A DNA stretch of 64,000 bases from Actinoplanes oblitus (GTDB lineage Bacteria; Actinomycetota; Actinomycetes; Mycobacteriales; Micromonosporaceae): the NCBI RefSeq assembly GCF_030252345.1, contig NZ_CP126980.1:4603501-4667500 (forward strand), in the 5' to 3' direction. This document shows positions 16,352 through 25,117 of this stretch, one piece after another. The notes beneath the pieces are model-generated. The model saw only the letters and a list, made by a program, of their open reading frames with translations. It searched no databases and was not told the DNA's origin. Both the position numbers and the translations under genes were made by a program. Each line of letters starts with the position of its first letter. Position 1 is the stretch's first letter.

Positions 16352-19300
16352 ATGACTGTCGATGGCATTACCTCGCACCAGGGCGCCGGCAGTCCCCTGT
16401 CGTGGTTCCAGGAGCGCATGTGGGTCCACCACCAGCGCGATCCGGAGAGCACGAGCTACAGCCTCCCGCTGCTGCTGTCGGTCCGGGGCGACCTCGACGT
16501 GCCGGCCCTCGAGGAGAGCCTGAGCCTGATCGTCGCCCGGCACGAGAGCCTGCGCACCGCGTACGCGATGACCGACGACGGCCAGGCGCTGCAGTTCGTC
16601 ACCCCGCCGCGGCCGGTACGCCTGCCGGTCCTGGACGTGGACCGCGGGCAACTGCTGAAGCAGCTGGACCGGGTGCTCGAACACCGCTTCGACCTCGGTC
16701 GCGGCGAGGTCTTCATCGCGAGCCTGGTCCGCCTGTCGCCCGACCGGCACCTGCTGCTCCTCAACGTGCACCACATCGCCGCCGACGCGTGGTCGCTGCA
16801 AGCCGTCTTCTTCGCCGAGCTGCAGGGCGCCTACGCGGCATGCTGTCGCGGGCGGCTCCCGGCCCTCCCGCCGCTGCCCGTCCAGTACGCGACGTACGCC
16901 CGGGCACAGCGGACCGCTGACATGTCCGCCGACCTCGCCTACTGGCGCGACGCCCTCGCGGGTTACGAGGACAGCCTGGAGCTGCCGACCGAGCGCCCGC
17001 GCCGGCAGCGGTCCGGCACCACGAGCGCGAGCTACGCGCACCGCTACTCGCCCGGCTTCGCTCTGGCTCTGGAACGCTTCGCGCGGGATCACGACTGCAC
17101 GATCTTCATGTGCCTGCTCGCCGCGCTCGGTGTCACCCTCAGCCGGTACGCCGACAAGGACGACCTCTGCGTCGGCACGACGGTGTCCAGCCGGTCGGAC
17201 GTCGAGCTGGAACCGCTGATCGGGTTCTTCGTCAACATCCTGCCGCTGCGGCTGCGGATCGACGAACAGAGCAGTGTCGCCACGCTGCTCGAAGCCGTCC
17301 GGCGGCAGGTCCTGGACGCGTTCGAGCACCCCGCGCCGTACGAGCAGATCCTGCGGGCCACCGACGTGGCGCGCCGCGGCGGCGGCAACCCGCTGGTGCC
17401 CGTCGTCATGCGGCACCAGAACTTCCCGCAGACCGCGCTCGGGGCGCCATTGCCCGGCGGGGTGACGTTCACCGGCTATCCCGAGCCCGGCGACACCGAC
17501 GCCGACGTCCGCGAGCTGCTGGCCCGGGAGCACGTGCCGGCCCGGTCGGAGATGGAACTGTCGTACCTGGGCAGTGGCGGCGAGCTGACGGTCGAGGTCT
17601 CGTACGCCTCGGACCTCTACGACGGCGCCGCCATCGAGCGCCTGCTCGCCCATCAGCAGCAGGTGCTGGAGGGCATGTTCGCGGACCCGAGCCGCCGCCT
17701 GGCCGAGATTCCCATGCTGCGCGACGGTGACGTGCGGCAGCTGCTGGAGCGGGCGGACCGGGCGCCGGTCACCGAGGCGCCGGCGTGGTCGTTCGTCTCC
17801 CGGTTCGACGCGCTCGCCGGACGCTCCCCGGACGCGGTGGCGTGCTGGGACGAGCGCGGCGCCTGGACGTACGCCGAGCTCGCCCGGCGTGCCGGCCAGG
17901 TCGCCGGTGCGCTCGCGGCGCGCGGCGTCGCACCGGGTGACCTGGTAGGGGTGTGCCTGCCCCGGGGCGGCGAACTGCTGGCGGCCCTGCTCGGCGTCTG
18001 GATGGCCGGTGCCGCGTACGTGCCGATCGATCCGGGCTATCCGGCGGCCTACTCGCGGCAGATCCTCGACGACGCGCACCCCGGCGTCGTCGTGTGCCGG
18101 GCCGCCCACCAGGCGTCCTTCGACGTGGCGGACGCCCGATGCCTGCGCGTCGACGACATCCCGGACGACGCGCCGGACGCCGTCCGCGCGCGACACGTCG
18201 CCGCGCCCGACGCGCTCGCCTACGTGATGTACACGTCCGGGTCCACCGGCCGGCCCAAGGGCGTCCGGGTGCCGCATCGGCAGCTGGTCAACTGGCTCGG
18301 CGCCCTCGAGGCACGGCTGCCGTTCGGGGCCGGCGAGGTGGTGGCGCAGAAGACCACCTTCGTCTTCGCGGTCGGCGTCAAGGAGCTGTTCGCGGGCCTG
18401 CTCAACGGTTGCCCCCAGGTGGTCATCGCGGACCAGACGGTGCGGGACACGCCGGCCTTCGTCGGCGCGCTGGCCGAGCACCACGTCACCCGCCTCAACC
18501 TCGTCCCGTCGCACCTGGCCGGGGTCCTGGACCACCTCCGGGCGAGCGGGACGCGGCTGCCGGCGCTGCGGGTCTGCGTCACCGCCGGGGAGCCGCTGCC
18601 GAGCGCACTCGTCGCCGCGTTCCGCGCGGTGCTCCCGGGCGCACGGCTGCTGAACAACTACGGGTGCACCGAGCTCAACGACGTCAGTTACTACGACACC
18701 GCCGGCTTCGGCGGGGACGGTGAGTTCGTGCCGATCGGGACGCCGATCGCCAACACCAAGGTGTACGTGCTGGATCGCCACGGCCGCCTGGTGCCGGACG
18801 GTGTCCCGGGTGAGCTGCACGTCGCCTCGGCCGGCATGCCGGAGGGCTACCACGGCCGGGACGACCTGACCGCCGAACGCTTCCCGCCCAACCCGTTCGG
18901 CGCCGCGCCGAGCGACCGTCTCTACAACACCGGCGACGTCGTCAGGCACCTGCCGGACGGCACCCTCGACTTCATCGGCCGCTGGGACTTCCAGGTCAAG
19001 GTGCGTGGCTTCCGCGTCGAGGTACGCCAGGTCGAGAAGGTGATGGGCGACTTCGACGGCATCGGGGCGCGCGCGGTGGTGGGCCAGGGCGACCGGTTGG
19101 TGGCCTTCTACACCAGCCGGCCGGACCGGACCGTCGACGTGGCGGAGCTGCGCGCGTTCCTGCACGACCGGCTGCCCGCCTACCTGGTACCGGACGTGTT
19201 CGTCCCGCTCGACGCGATGCCGGCGCTGCCGAACGGCAAGCTCGACCGGCGCGCGCTGGCCGGCTCGCCCGCCCAGCAGCGACCCGGCGAGGACCACGAG

Positions 19301-20356
19301 CCGCCGGTCGGCGCGACCGAACGCGCGCTGGCCGACATCTGGGCGTTGATCGTGAACGTGCCCGTCGCCCGGATCGGCCGCCGTACCCACTTCTTCGACA
19401 TCGGCGGGCACTCGCTCTCGGCGATGCGCGTTCTCGCCCGGATCAGGGAGGAGTTCGGGGTCGAGGTCGGTCTCTCCGAGCTGTTCGACGCGCCCCGCCT
19501 CGACGCGGTCGCCGCGGCGATCGACCGCAAGACCGAGCGCCGCCGGCCGGACGCGAGCGCGTCAGCACGGACCCCGGCGCGACCGCCCAGGCCCAGTGCC
19601 GGCTCGGGGCTGCTCCATGACCGGGTGGTGCTGGTCACCGGCGGCAGCCGGGGCATCGGCCGCGCCACCGCGCTGCTGCTCGCGGAGCAGGGCGCGAGGG
19701 TGGCCGTCAACTACCGGGACAGCGAAGCGGACGCGCGGCACGTCCAGGAGACGATCGAGGCGGAGGGCGGCACCGCCGAGATCTTCCGGGCCGACGTGAC
19801 CCGCGCCGACGACGTGGCAGCCATGGTCGCGGCGGTGACCGACCGCTTCGGGCGGATCGACGTCCTGGTGGCCAACGCGCACATGCCGTACCGGCAGCGG
19901 TCCTTCCTCGACCTCGACTGGACCGATCTGGAACGCAAGGTGGGCGACGAGCTCCGGGCGGTGTTCCACCCGTGCCGGCTCGTCCTGCCGGGCATGCTGG
20001 AGCGCCGGAACGGCAGCATCATCGCCCTCTCCAGCACCCTCTCGCGCCAGGGCGGCACCGGATCGCTGGCCCAGGGCACGGCCAAGGCCGCTGTCGACGC
20101 CTTCGTGCGGTCGCTGGCCGCCGAGTTCGGTCCCCGGGGCGTTCGCGTCAACGCCGTCGCGCCCGGGGTCACGCTGACCGACGCCGCCATGGGGTTGGCG
20201 CCGGCGGCCCGGGAGGACGCCGCCGCCCGGGCCCCGATGCGTCGCAACGGCCTGCCCGAGGACGTCGCCGGCGCCGTGCTGTTCCTCGCCAGTGACCTGT
20301 CCCGGTTCATGACCGGCGCGTACCTGCCGGTCGACGGCGGCTTCACCACGCTGTAG
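16352..20356 (+). CDS. Single-module NRPS: condensation-adenylation-carrier-SDR
   Basis: 1334 residues. The C domain (about 10-440) has the active motif HHIAAD (H140, H141, D145). The A domain (about 475-970) has YTSGSTGRPKGV (~626), NNYGCTELND (~767) and the catalytic Lys in LPNGKLDRR. The carrier domain has FFDIGGHSL with S1021. A C-terminal short-chain dehydrogenase domain (about 1089-1334) has TGGSRGIG, but the catalytic Tyr of YxxxK is replaced: QGTAK, Q1241 and K1245. The A-domain residue that normally binds the alpha-amino group (Asp235 in GrsA numbering) reads Ala673 in FAVGVKELF, suggesting an acid without an alpha-amino group. The downstream p-aminobenzoate genes suggest an aminobenzoate substrate. 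ATG 16352 has GGGAG six bases before it. There is no thioesterase. Confidence 0.9.
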   Translation: MTVDGITSHQGAGSPLSWFQERMWVHHQRDPESTSYSLPLLLSVRGDLDVPALEESLSLIVARHESLRTAYAMTDDGQALQFVTPPRPVRLPVLDVDRGQLLKQLDRVLEHRFDLGRGEVFIASLVRLSPDRHLLLLNVHHIAADAWSLQAVFFAELQGAYAACCRGRLPALPPLPVQYATYARAQRTADMSADLAYWRDALAGYEDSLELPTERPRRQRSGTTSASYAHRYSPGFALALERFARDHDCTIFMCLLAALGVTLSRYADKDDLCVGTTVSSRSDVELEPLIGFFVNILPLRLRIDEQSSVATLLEAVRRQVLDAFEHPAPYEQILRATDVARRGGGNPLVPVVMRHQNFPQTALGAPLPGGVTFTGYPEPGDTDADVRELLAREHVPARSEMELSYLGSGGELTVEVSYASDLYDGAAIERLLAHQQQVLEGMFADPSRRLAEIPMLRDGDVRQLLERADRAPVTEAPAWSFVSRFDALAGRSPDAVACWDERGAWTYAELARRAGQVAGALAARGVAPGDLVGVCLPRGGELLAALLGVWMAGAAYVPIDPGYPAAYSRQILDDAHPGVVVCRAAHQASFDVADARCLRVDDIPDDAPDAVRARHVAAPDALAYVMYTSGSTGRPKGVRVPHRQLVNWLGALEARLPFGAGEVVAQKTTFVFAVGVKELFAGLLNGCPQVVIADQTVRDTPAFVGALAEHHVTRLNLVPSHLAGVLDHLRASGTRLPALRVCVTAGEPLPSALVAAFRAVLPGARLLNNYGCTELNDVSYYDTAGFGGDGEFVPIGTPIANTKVYVLDRHGRLVPDGVPGELHVASAGMPEGYHGRDDLTAERFPPNPFGAAPSDRLYNTGDVVRHLPDGTLDFIGRWDFQVKVRGFRVEVRQVEKVMGDFDGIGARAVVGQGDRLVAFYTSRPDRTVDVAELRAFLHDRLPAYLVPDVFVPLDAMPALPNGKLDRRALAGSPAQQRPGEDHEPPVGATERALADIWALIVNVPVARIGRRTHFFDIGGHSLSAMRVLARIREEFGVEVGLSELFDAPRLDAVAAAIDRKTERRRPDASASARTPARPPRPSAGSGLLHDRVVLVTGGSRGIGRATALLLAEQGARVAVNYRDSEADARHVQETIEAEGGTAEIFRADVTRADDVAAMVAAVTDRFGRIDVLVANAHMPYRQRSFLDLDWTDLERKVGDELRAVFHPCRLVLPGMLERRNGSIIALSSTLSRQGGTGSLAQGTAKAAVDAFVRSLAAEFGPRGVRVNAVAPGVTLTDAAMGLAPAAREDAAARAPMRRNGLPEDVAGAVLFLASDLSRFMTGAYLPVDGGFTTL

Positions 20357-20367
20357 GAGTGCCCAGC

Positions 20368-20958
20368 ATGCGTTCCAGGCTCCTTGTCATCGACAACTAC
20401 GACTCCTTCACCTACAACCTGGTCCAGATGTTCCAGAACTACCCCCTGGAGATCTCGGTGGTCCGCGCCGACCAGCTCGCCGTCGACGACGTCGCGCGGG
20501 AGCGGCCGGACTACGTCCTGGTGAGCCCGGGCCCGAAGAGTCCGGGCGCGGCCGGGATCTCGACCGAGCTGGTCCGCCGCTACCACGGCGCGTTCCCGAT
20601 CCTGGGCGTGTGCCTGGGCATGCAGTGCGTCAACGAGGCGTTCGGCGGCAGCACCGTGCACGCGCCGGTGCCGATGCACGGCAAGACGAGCGCCGTGCAC
20701 CACGACGGGACGGGCCTGTTCGCCGGGGTGCCCGAGCCGGTCACCGTGGCCCGCTATCACTCGCTGGCCGTCACCGGTCTCAGCGCGGACCTCCGGGTCA
20801 ACGCGCGCTCCGCCGACGGGGTGCCGATGGGCATCGAGCACGTCCGCGACCCGCTGTTCGGCGTCCAGTTCCATCCGGAGAGCTTCCTCACCCAGCACGG
20901 GTTCACGATGATCGAGAACTTCCTGCGTACGGGTCCGCTGAAAGGAGCACTGGCGTGA
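20368..20958 (+). CDS. pabA: Aminodeoxychorismate synthase glutamine amidotransferase (PabA)
   Basis: 196 residues of the class I glutamine amidotransferase family: VIDNYDSFTYNLVQMF, VSPGPKSPGAAG (oxyanion region), GVCLGMQ with nucleophile C82, and FGVQFHPES with H169 and E171. It releases ammonia from glutamine for the partner synthase. It starts 12 bases after the NRPS stop, with AGGAG overlapping that stop, so the two are cotranscribed. Sequence alone cannot separate PabA from TrpG, but the next gene is PabB-like, so the complex should make 4-amino-4-deoxychorismate. Confidence 0.9.
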   Translation: MRSRLLVIDNYDSFTYNLVQMFQNYPLEISVVRADQLAVDDVARERPDYVLVSPGPKSPGAAGISTELVRRYHGAFPILGVCLGMQCVNEAFGGSTVHAPVPMHGKTSAVHHDGTGLFAGVPEPVTVARYHSLAVTGLSADLRVNARSADGVPMGIEHVRDPLFGVQFHPESFLTQHGFTMIENFLRTGPLKGALA

Positions 20959-23204
20959 GCGCCGACCTGCTGTCCTCGCTGCGGCGGGTGACCGGAGTGC
21001 ACGCCGAGCCGCTCCCGCTGCGGGAGCCGTTCGTCGAGGTGGTGCGCCGCTTCGCCGGCGAGCCCGGCACCGTCGCGCTGCTGAGCGGGGGGACGCTCGA
21101 CTGCGCCAGGTACCACATCCTCGGCGTACGCCCGTGGCTCACGGTGAGCGGGCAGCGCGCCCGGACCACGCTCACCGACGGGGACCGGCGGTACGAGCTG
21201 GACGAGGATCCCTTCACGACGGTGCAGCGGCTGCTGCGGCACAACACCGTGCCGGCGCCGGACGCGTCGCTGCCGCTGTCCAGCGGGCTGCTCGGCTACC
21301 TCGCGTACGACCTGAAGGACTGCCTGGAGCAGCTGCCGAGGACGAGCGTCGACGATCTCGGGCTGCCCCTGATGCACCTCGTCGCGCCCACCCTCATCCT
21401 GGTCCAGGACCGGGTCACCGAGGCGGCGACGCTGCTCGTGATGCGCGTGGCGGGCGATGACACGCCGGTGAGCGAGCACGTGACGCGCTTCCGGGAGGCG
21501 CTGCGCGCGCCGGCGGCACCCCGCGCGGGGGAGCCGGCGGCGACCGGCAGGTGTGAGTCCGCCTTCTCCCGCGACGAGTACCTCGCCGCCGTGGAGGCGA
21601 TCCGCCGGTACATCGTCGAGGGCGACGTCTACCAGGTGAACATGTCGCAGCGCTTCCAGGCGCCGTTCACCGGCGATCCGTTCGACTGCTTCGCCGGCAT
21701 GTTCGCGGAGAACCCGGCACCCTTCTTCGCCTACGTCAACGCGGGCGACCACCAGATCGTCTCGACCTCGCCGGAGCGGTTCGTCGAGTTGCGGAACGGC
21801 ACCGTGGAGACCCGGCCGATCAAGGGGACCCGGCCGCGCGGGACGACCCCGGAGCGGGACGACGCCCTGCGGGCCGAGCTGCGGGAGAGCACCAAGGATG
21901 ACGCCGAGCTGTCGATGATCGTCGACCTGCTCCGCAACGACATCGGCAAGGTGTGCCGTCCGGGCTCGGTACGCGTGCTCGACCACAAGCGCCTGGAGAC
22001 CTACCGCAACGTGCATCACCTCGTGTCGACGGTGACCGGCGAGCTGGCTCCGGGGCGGGACGCCGTCGACCTGCTCCGGGCCACCTTCCCCGGCGGCTCG
22101 ATCACCGGCTGCCCGAAGATCCGGGCGATGGAGGTCATCGACGAGCTGGAACCGGTCCGCCGGCACATCTACACCGGCAGCATCGGCTACCTCGGGTTCG
22201 ACGGCACGATGGACCTGTCCATCGCGATCCGGACGGCCACGTTCACCGGCGGCACGGCGGTCTTCTCGGTGGGCGGCGGCATCGTCTTCGACTCGGACGC
22301 CGCGAGCGAGTACGAGGAGACCCTGCACAAGGGGCGTACGTTGATGAACGCCCTGCACGCGGCGTCCGGCGACGACCGGGACACCGCGACGGTGTGGCAG
22401 GACGGGATCTTCAAGCCCGCCGGCGCCGCCACGGTGCGGCTGGACAGCGAGGGCCTGTCGTACGGTCTCGGGTTCTTCGAGACGCTGCGTGTCCGGGCCG
22501 GCCGCCCCATCCTGCTCGACGCCCACCTGCGGCGCTTCGAGCTGGCCTGGCGGGAGTTCTTCGGCAGCACGCCACCGGATGTCACCTGGGCCGACGTCAT
22601 CGCCCGCCTCGTCGAGCGGAACGGGCTGTCCGGCGCCGACGCCGTGGTCAAGCTGGTCGCCGCCGCGGGCAACCCGGCCGGGGCGCGGCTGTCCCCGGTG
22701 CTGTTCGCCGCCGCCCGGCCGTATGTGCCGCGCCCGGCCCTTCGCGCCCGGCCCGGGCTGCGCCTGATGACCTACCCGCACCGCCGGGAGACGTACCTGG
22801 CCGGCCACAAGACCCTCAACTACCTGCACTACCGGATGGCGGGTGCCTGGGCGGCCGGCCACGGCGCGGACGAGGCGCTGATCCTCAACGCCGACGGCTC
22901 GGTGTCGGAGACCAACACCGCGAGCCTGTGCTGCGTGGCCGGCGAGACGGCGGTCTTCCCGGTGTCGGAGCACGCGCTGCCCGGCACCATGGCGGCCGAG
23001 GTCGGCGCGCTCCTGCGGAGCTGGGGTCACGCGGTCGAGCACCGGCGCCTCTCCGTCGCGGACCTGATGGCCGCGGACCACGTCTTCGTGACCAACTCGG
23101 TGATGGGCGCGGTCCCGGTGATCAGCCTCGACGACGCCCGGCTCGGCTACGACGTCGCGTTCTGCGAGAAGCTCACCCGCGCCGTGTTCGAGGACGGCTG
23201 GTGA
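20955..23204 (+). CDS. pabBC: Fused aminodeoxychorismate synthase component I and ADC lyase (PabB-PabC)
   Basis: 749 residues. Residues 1-465 are the chorismate-binding domain: GDVYQVNMSQRF, STSPERF, PIKGTRPRG with K290 (Lys is typical of ADC synthase; anthranilate synthase has Ala), IVDLLRNDIGKVC, PGGSITGCPKI and YTGSIGY. Residues about 475-749 are a class IV PLP enzyme: GLGFFETLRV, the PLP lysine K619 in GHKTLNYLHY, and EALILNADGSVSETNTAS, i.e. ADC lyase. With PabA it should convert chorismate to p-aminobenzoate plus pyruvate. GTG 20955 overlaps the pabA stop (GTGA) and has AAAGGAG. Its place behind an NRPS indicates PABA for a natural product, not only for folate. The 3' end overlaps the convergent TetR gene by 32 bp. 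Confidence 0.9.
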   Translation: MSADLLSSLRRVTGVHAEPLPLREPFVEVVRRFAGEPGTVALLSGGTLDCARYHILGVRPWLTVSGQRARTTLTDGDRRYELDEDPFTTVQRLLRHNTVPAPDASLPLSSGLLGYLAYDLKDCLEQLPRTSVDDLGLPLMHLVAPTLILVQDRVTEAATLLVMRVAGDDTPVSEHVTRFREALRAPAAPRAGEPAATGRCESAFSRDEYLAAVEAIRRYIVEGDVYQVNMSQRFQAPFTGDPFDCFAGMFAENPAPFFAYVNAGDHQIVSTSPERFVELRNGTVETRPIKGTRPRGTTPERDDALRAELRESTKDDAELSMIVDLLRNDIGKVCRPGSVRVLDHKRLETYRNVHHLVSTVTGELAPGRDAVDLLRATFPGGSITGCPKIRAMEVIDELEPVRRHIYTGSIGYLGFDGTMDLSIAIRTATFTGGTAVFSVGGGIVFDSDAASEYEETLHKGRTLMNALHAASGDDRDTATVWQDGIFKPAGAATVRLDSEGLSYGLGFFETLRVRAGRPILLDAHLRRFELAWREFFGSTPPDVTWADVIARLVERNGLSGADAVVKLVAAAGNPAGARLSPVLFAAARPYVPRPALRARPGLRLMTYPHRRETYLAGHKTLNYLHYRMAGAWAAGHGADEALILNADGSVSETNTASLCCVAGETAVFPVSEHALPGTMAAEVGALLRSWGHAVEHRRLSVADLMAADHVFVTNSVMGAVPVISLDDARLGYDVAFCEKLTRAVFEDGW

Positions 23205-23907
23205 TGCCGTCCAGCAGCGTGGTCAGGTGGTGGCGGAAGGTCTCCTCCGGGTCGAGATGGGCGCCGTCGACGACCAGCCGGGCGACAGTGGGGTAGCGGC
23301 CCGTGGCGAGCATGCGGGTCAGGTAGGGGCCGTGCGCGGCCTGCCAGTCGGGCAGGCCGGTGCCGGTCGACCGGGCGGTGCGGCGTTCGGTGATCTCCCG
23401 TCGCAGCGCGCCGGCCAGGAACGCGTTGAGGGCACCCAGCACCCGCTGGAGATCGTCGATGCCGTCGATGCCGGGGGCCCGGTCGAGTGCCGCCGCCGTC
23501 GCCTCGCCCACGGCCAGCGCGTGCGGGCCCAGGTGCGGCCGGGCGCCGAGCAGGTCGGCGAACCACTCGTGCTCCAGCGCCACCGCCCGGGTCCGGTGCA
23601 CGATGGCCAGCACCGTGGCCCGCCACCCGGCCGGCCGGGCGGCCTCGGCGATCCGGGCGTACACCGCGTCGACCATCAGATCGAGCAGCTCGGAGCGGTT
23701 GGCCACGTAGTCGTAGAGCCGCATCGGGCCGACGCCGAGCTCCTTGGCGATCTTGCGCACCGACAGGCCGTCGAGGCCGTCGGCGTCGGCGATCCGGATC
23801 GCGGCGCCGGCGATCGTCGCCCGGCTCAGCGGCACCGCTGCCGCCCGGGGCCGCGGTTCGGGGCGTTCCCAGACGGGCAGCGATGCGCTACCGTACGGCG
23901 TATCCAT
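23173..23907 (-). CDS. TetR-family regulator with TetR-type C-terminal domain
   Basis: 244 residues. HTH: AGAAIRIADADGLDGLSVRK, IAKELGVGPMRLYDYVANR. The C-terminal part (LVVDGAHLDPEETFRHHLTTLLDGI) is like the TetR_C domain of drug-responsive members. The gene is divergent from the FAD monooxygenase, a layout typical of tetracycline-type or polyketide-modifying oxygenases and their repressors. ATG 23907 follows the frame; the first ~25 residues before the HTH are unconserved. Its end overlaps pabBC antisense by 32 bp. Confidence 0.87.
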   Translation of the reverse strand: MDTPYGSASLPVWERPEPRPRAAAVPLSRATIAGAAIRIADADGLDGLSVRKIAKELGVGPMRLYDYVANRSELLDLMVDAVYARIAEAARPAGWRATVLAIVHRTRAVALEHEWFADLLGARPHLGPHALAVGEATAAALDRAPGIDGIDDLQRVLGALNAFLAGALRREITERRTARSTGTGLPDWQAAHGPYLTRMLATGRYPTVARLVVDGAHLDPEETFRHHLTTLLDGITSRPRTRRG

Positions 23908-23925
23908 GACGTACAGCGTACGGTA
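23889..23925. promoter_or_regulatory. Candidate TetR operator, 9-bp inverted repeat
   Basis: TACCGTACG (23889-23897) and CGTACGGTA (23917-23925) are perfect inverted copies flanking the TetR start, 12 bases before the monooxygenase ATG. An extra CGTAC copy lies between them. The 19-base spacer is long for one dimer and may hold two overlapping sites. Confidence 0.5.
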
Positions 23926-23936
23926 AGGATGGTGAC

Positions 23937-25031
23937 ATGCGCATCGCGATCGCCGGCGGGGGTCTCGGCGGCCTGACGCTGGCCCGGATCCTGCACCGGC
24001 ACGGCATCGAGGCGGTCGTCTACGAGCGCGAGCCGAGCCGAGCCGCGCGCGGCCAGGGCGGGCTGCTCGACCTGCACCCGGAGTCCGGCCAGCGAGCGCT
24101 GGCCGAGGCGGGTCTCACCGAGCGGTTCCGGTCCGCGGTGCGGCCGGAGGGTGAGGAGCACCGCATCCTCGCCCCGGACGGCCGTGTCCTGGTGCACCAC
24201 CGGCCACCGCCCGGCTCCTTCGACGGGCGGCCGGAGATCGACCGCGGCGTGCTGCGTGACCTGCTGCTCGACGCGCTTCCCGAGGACGCGGTCCGCTGGC
24301 GGCACCGGCTCGTCGGGGCGGCGCCACGACCGGCCGGCGGCTTTGCGCTGAGCTTCGCCGACGGTCGCGACGCCGGCTGCGACGTCCTCATCGGCGCGGA
24401 CGGCGCCCGCTCCGCCGTCCGGTCGCTGCTGACCGACGCGCCGGTGTCCGCCGTGGGCACCCTCGTCGAGCTCACCATCGCCGACGCCGACCGGCGCCAC
24501 CCGGACCTGGCCGACCTGGTCGGCCCCGGCAGCCTCTGGTGCGTCGGCGAGTGCCGCATCCTGGCGGCGCAACGCCAGGGTGACGACACCATCCGGGTGG
24601 GGATCACACTGCCCGCCGTCGAGCATGACCTGGACACGTACCGGAGCAAGGACGCCGTGCTGAAGGTCTTCGACGGCTGGAGCCCGCGCCTCACCGCGCT
24701 CATCGAGGCCGGCGACCGCCCGCCGATCCCGCGCCGGATCGAGCAACTGCCCATCGGTACGCGCTGGGCCCACCACCCGGGCCTCACGCTGATCGGCGAC
24801 GCCGCGCATCTCATGCCGCCGGTCGGCGAGGGCGCCAACCAGGCCATGCTCGACGCCGCCGTACTCGGTGCGGCGCTTGCCGCCGATCCCGGTTCGGCGC
24901 TCCAGGCGTACGAGAAGGAGATGTTCGCCCGCATTCATCCGATCGCCGAGATGTCGGCCCGGGTGCAGGCGATGATGCTGGCCCCGACCGCCGCCGACGA
25001 CCTCGTCCGGTTCTTCGGCGGGGGCGCCTAA
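23937..25031 (+). CDS. FAD-dependent monooxygenase (TetX/PHBH-like)
   Basis: 364 residues: the Rossmann FAD motif IAGGGLGGLTLARIL at the N-terminus, DG motif in DVLIGADGARSAVR, and GD motif in LIGDAAHLMPPVGEGANQAM. This is the group A flavoprotein hydroxylase fold used for aromatic or polycyclic substrates, including tetracycline-inactivating enzymes. ATG 23937 is preceded by AAGGATGGTG. It may tailor the product of the NRPS/PABA locus or serve in detoxification; its divergent promoter and own TetR leave the link unproven. Confidence 0.87.
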   Translation: MRIAIAGGGLGGLTLARILHRHGIEAVVYEREPSRAARGQGGLLDLHPESGQRALAEAGLTERFRSAVRPEGEEHRILAPDGRVLVHHRPPPGSFDGRPEIDRGVLRDLLLDALPEDAVRWRHRLVGAAPRPAGGFALSFADGRDAGCDVLIGADGARSAVRSLLTDAPVSAVGTLVELTIADADRRHPDLADLVGPGSLWCVGECRILAAQRQGDDTIRVGITLPAVEHDLDTYRSKDAVLKVFDGWSPRLTALIEAGDRPPIPRRIEQLPIGTRWAHHPGLTLIGDAAHLMPPVGEGANQAMLDAAVLGAALAADPGSALQAYEKEMFARIHPIAEMSARVQAMMLAPTAADDLVRFFGGGA

Positions 25032-25074
25032 CTGTCCACTCGCACCGTTTACATTGGATCTTGTCACCCCTACA

Positions 25075-25103
25075 TTGATCAGGGACTATCTGATCTCTGA
25101 TAC
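25075..25103 (+). promoter_or_regulatory. Possible promoter of the RHS gene
   Basis: TTGATC, a 17-base spacer and TGATAC stand 15 bases before the ATG of the RHS gene in an unusually AT-rich patch. Spacing is right for a sigma-70 promoter, but the -10 box is poor. Confidence 0.25.
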
Positions 25104-25117
25104 GGGGTGCTCCATCC

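Noticed and set aside
16316..19411. A 1031-codon minus-strand frame across the NRPS
   Set aside because: Shadow of the C and A domains; no recognisable motif.
20368..23204. Anthranilate synthase (TrpG/TrpE) instead of PabA/PabB
   Set aside because: The synthase has PIKGT with Lys, typical of aminodeoxychorismate synthase, and is fused to an ADC-lyase domain.
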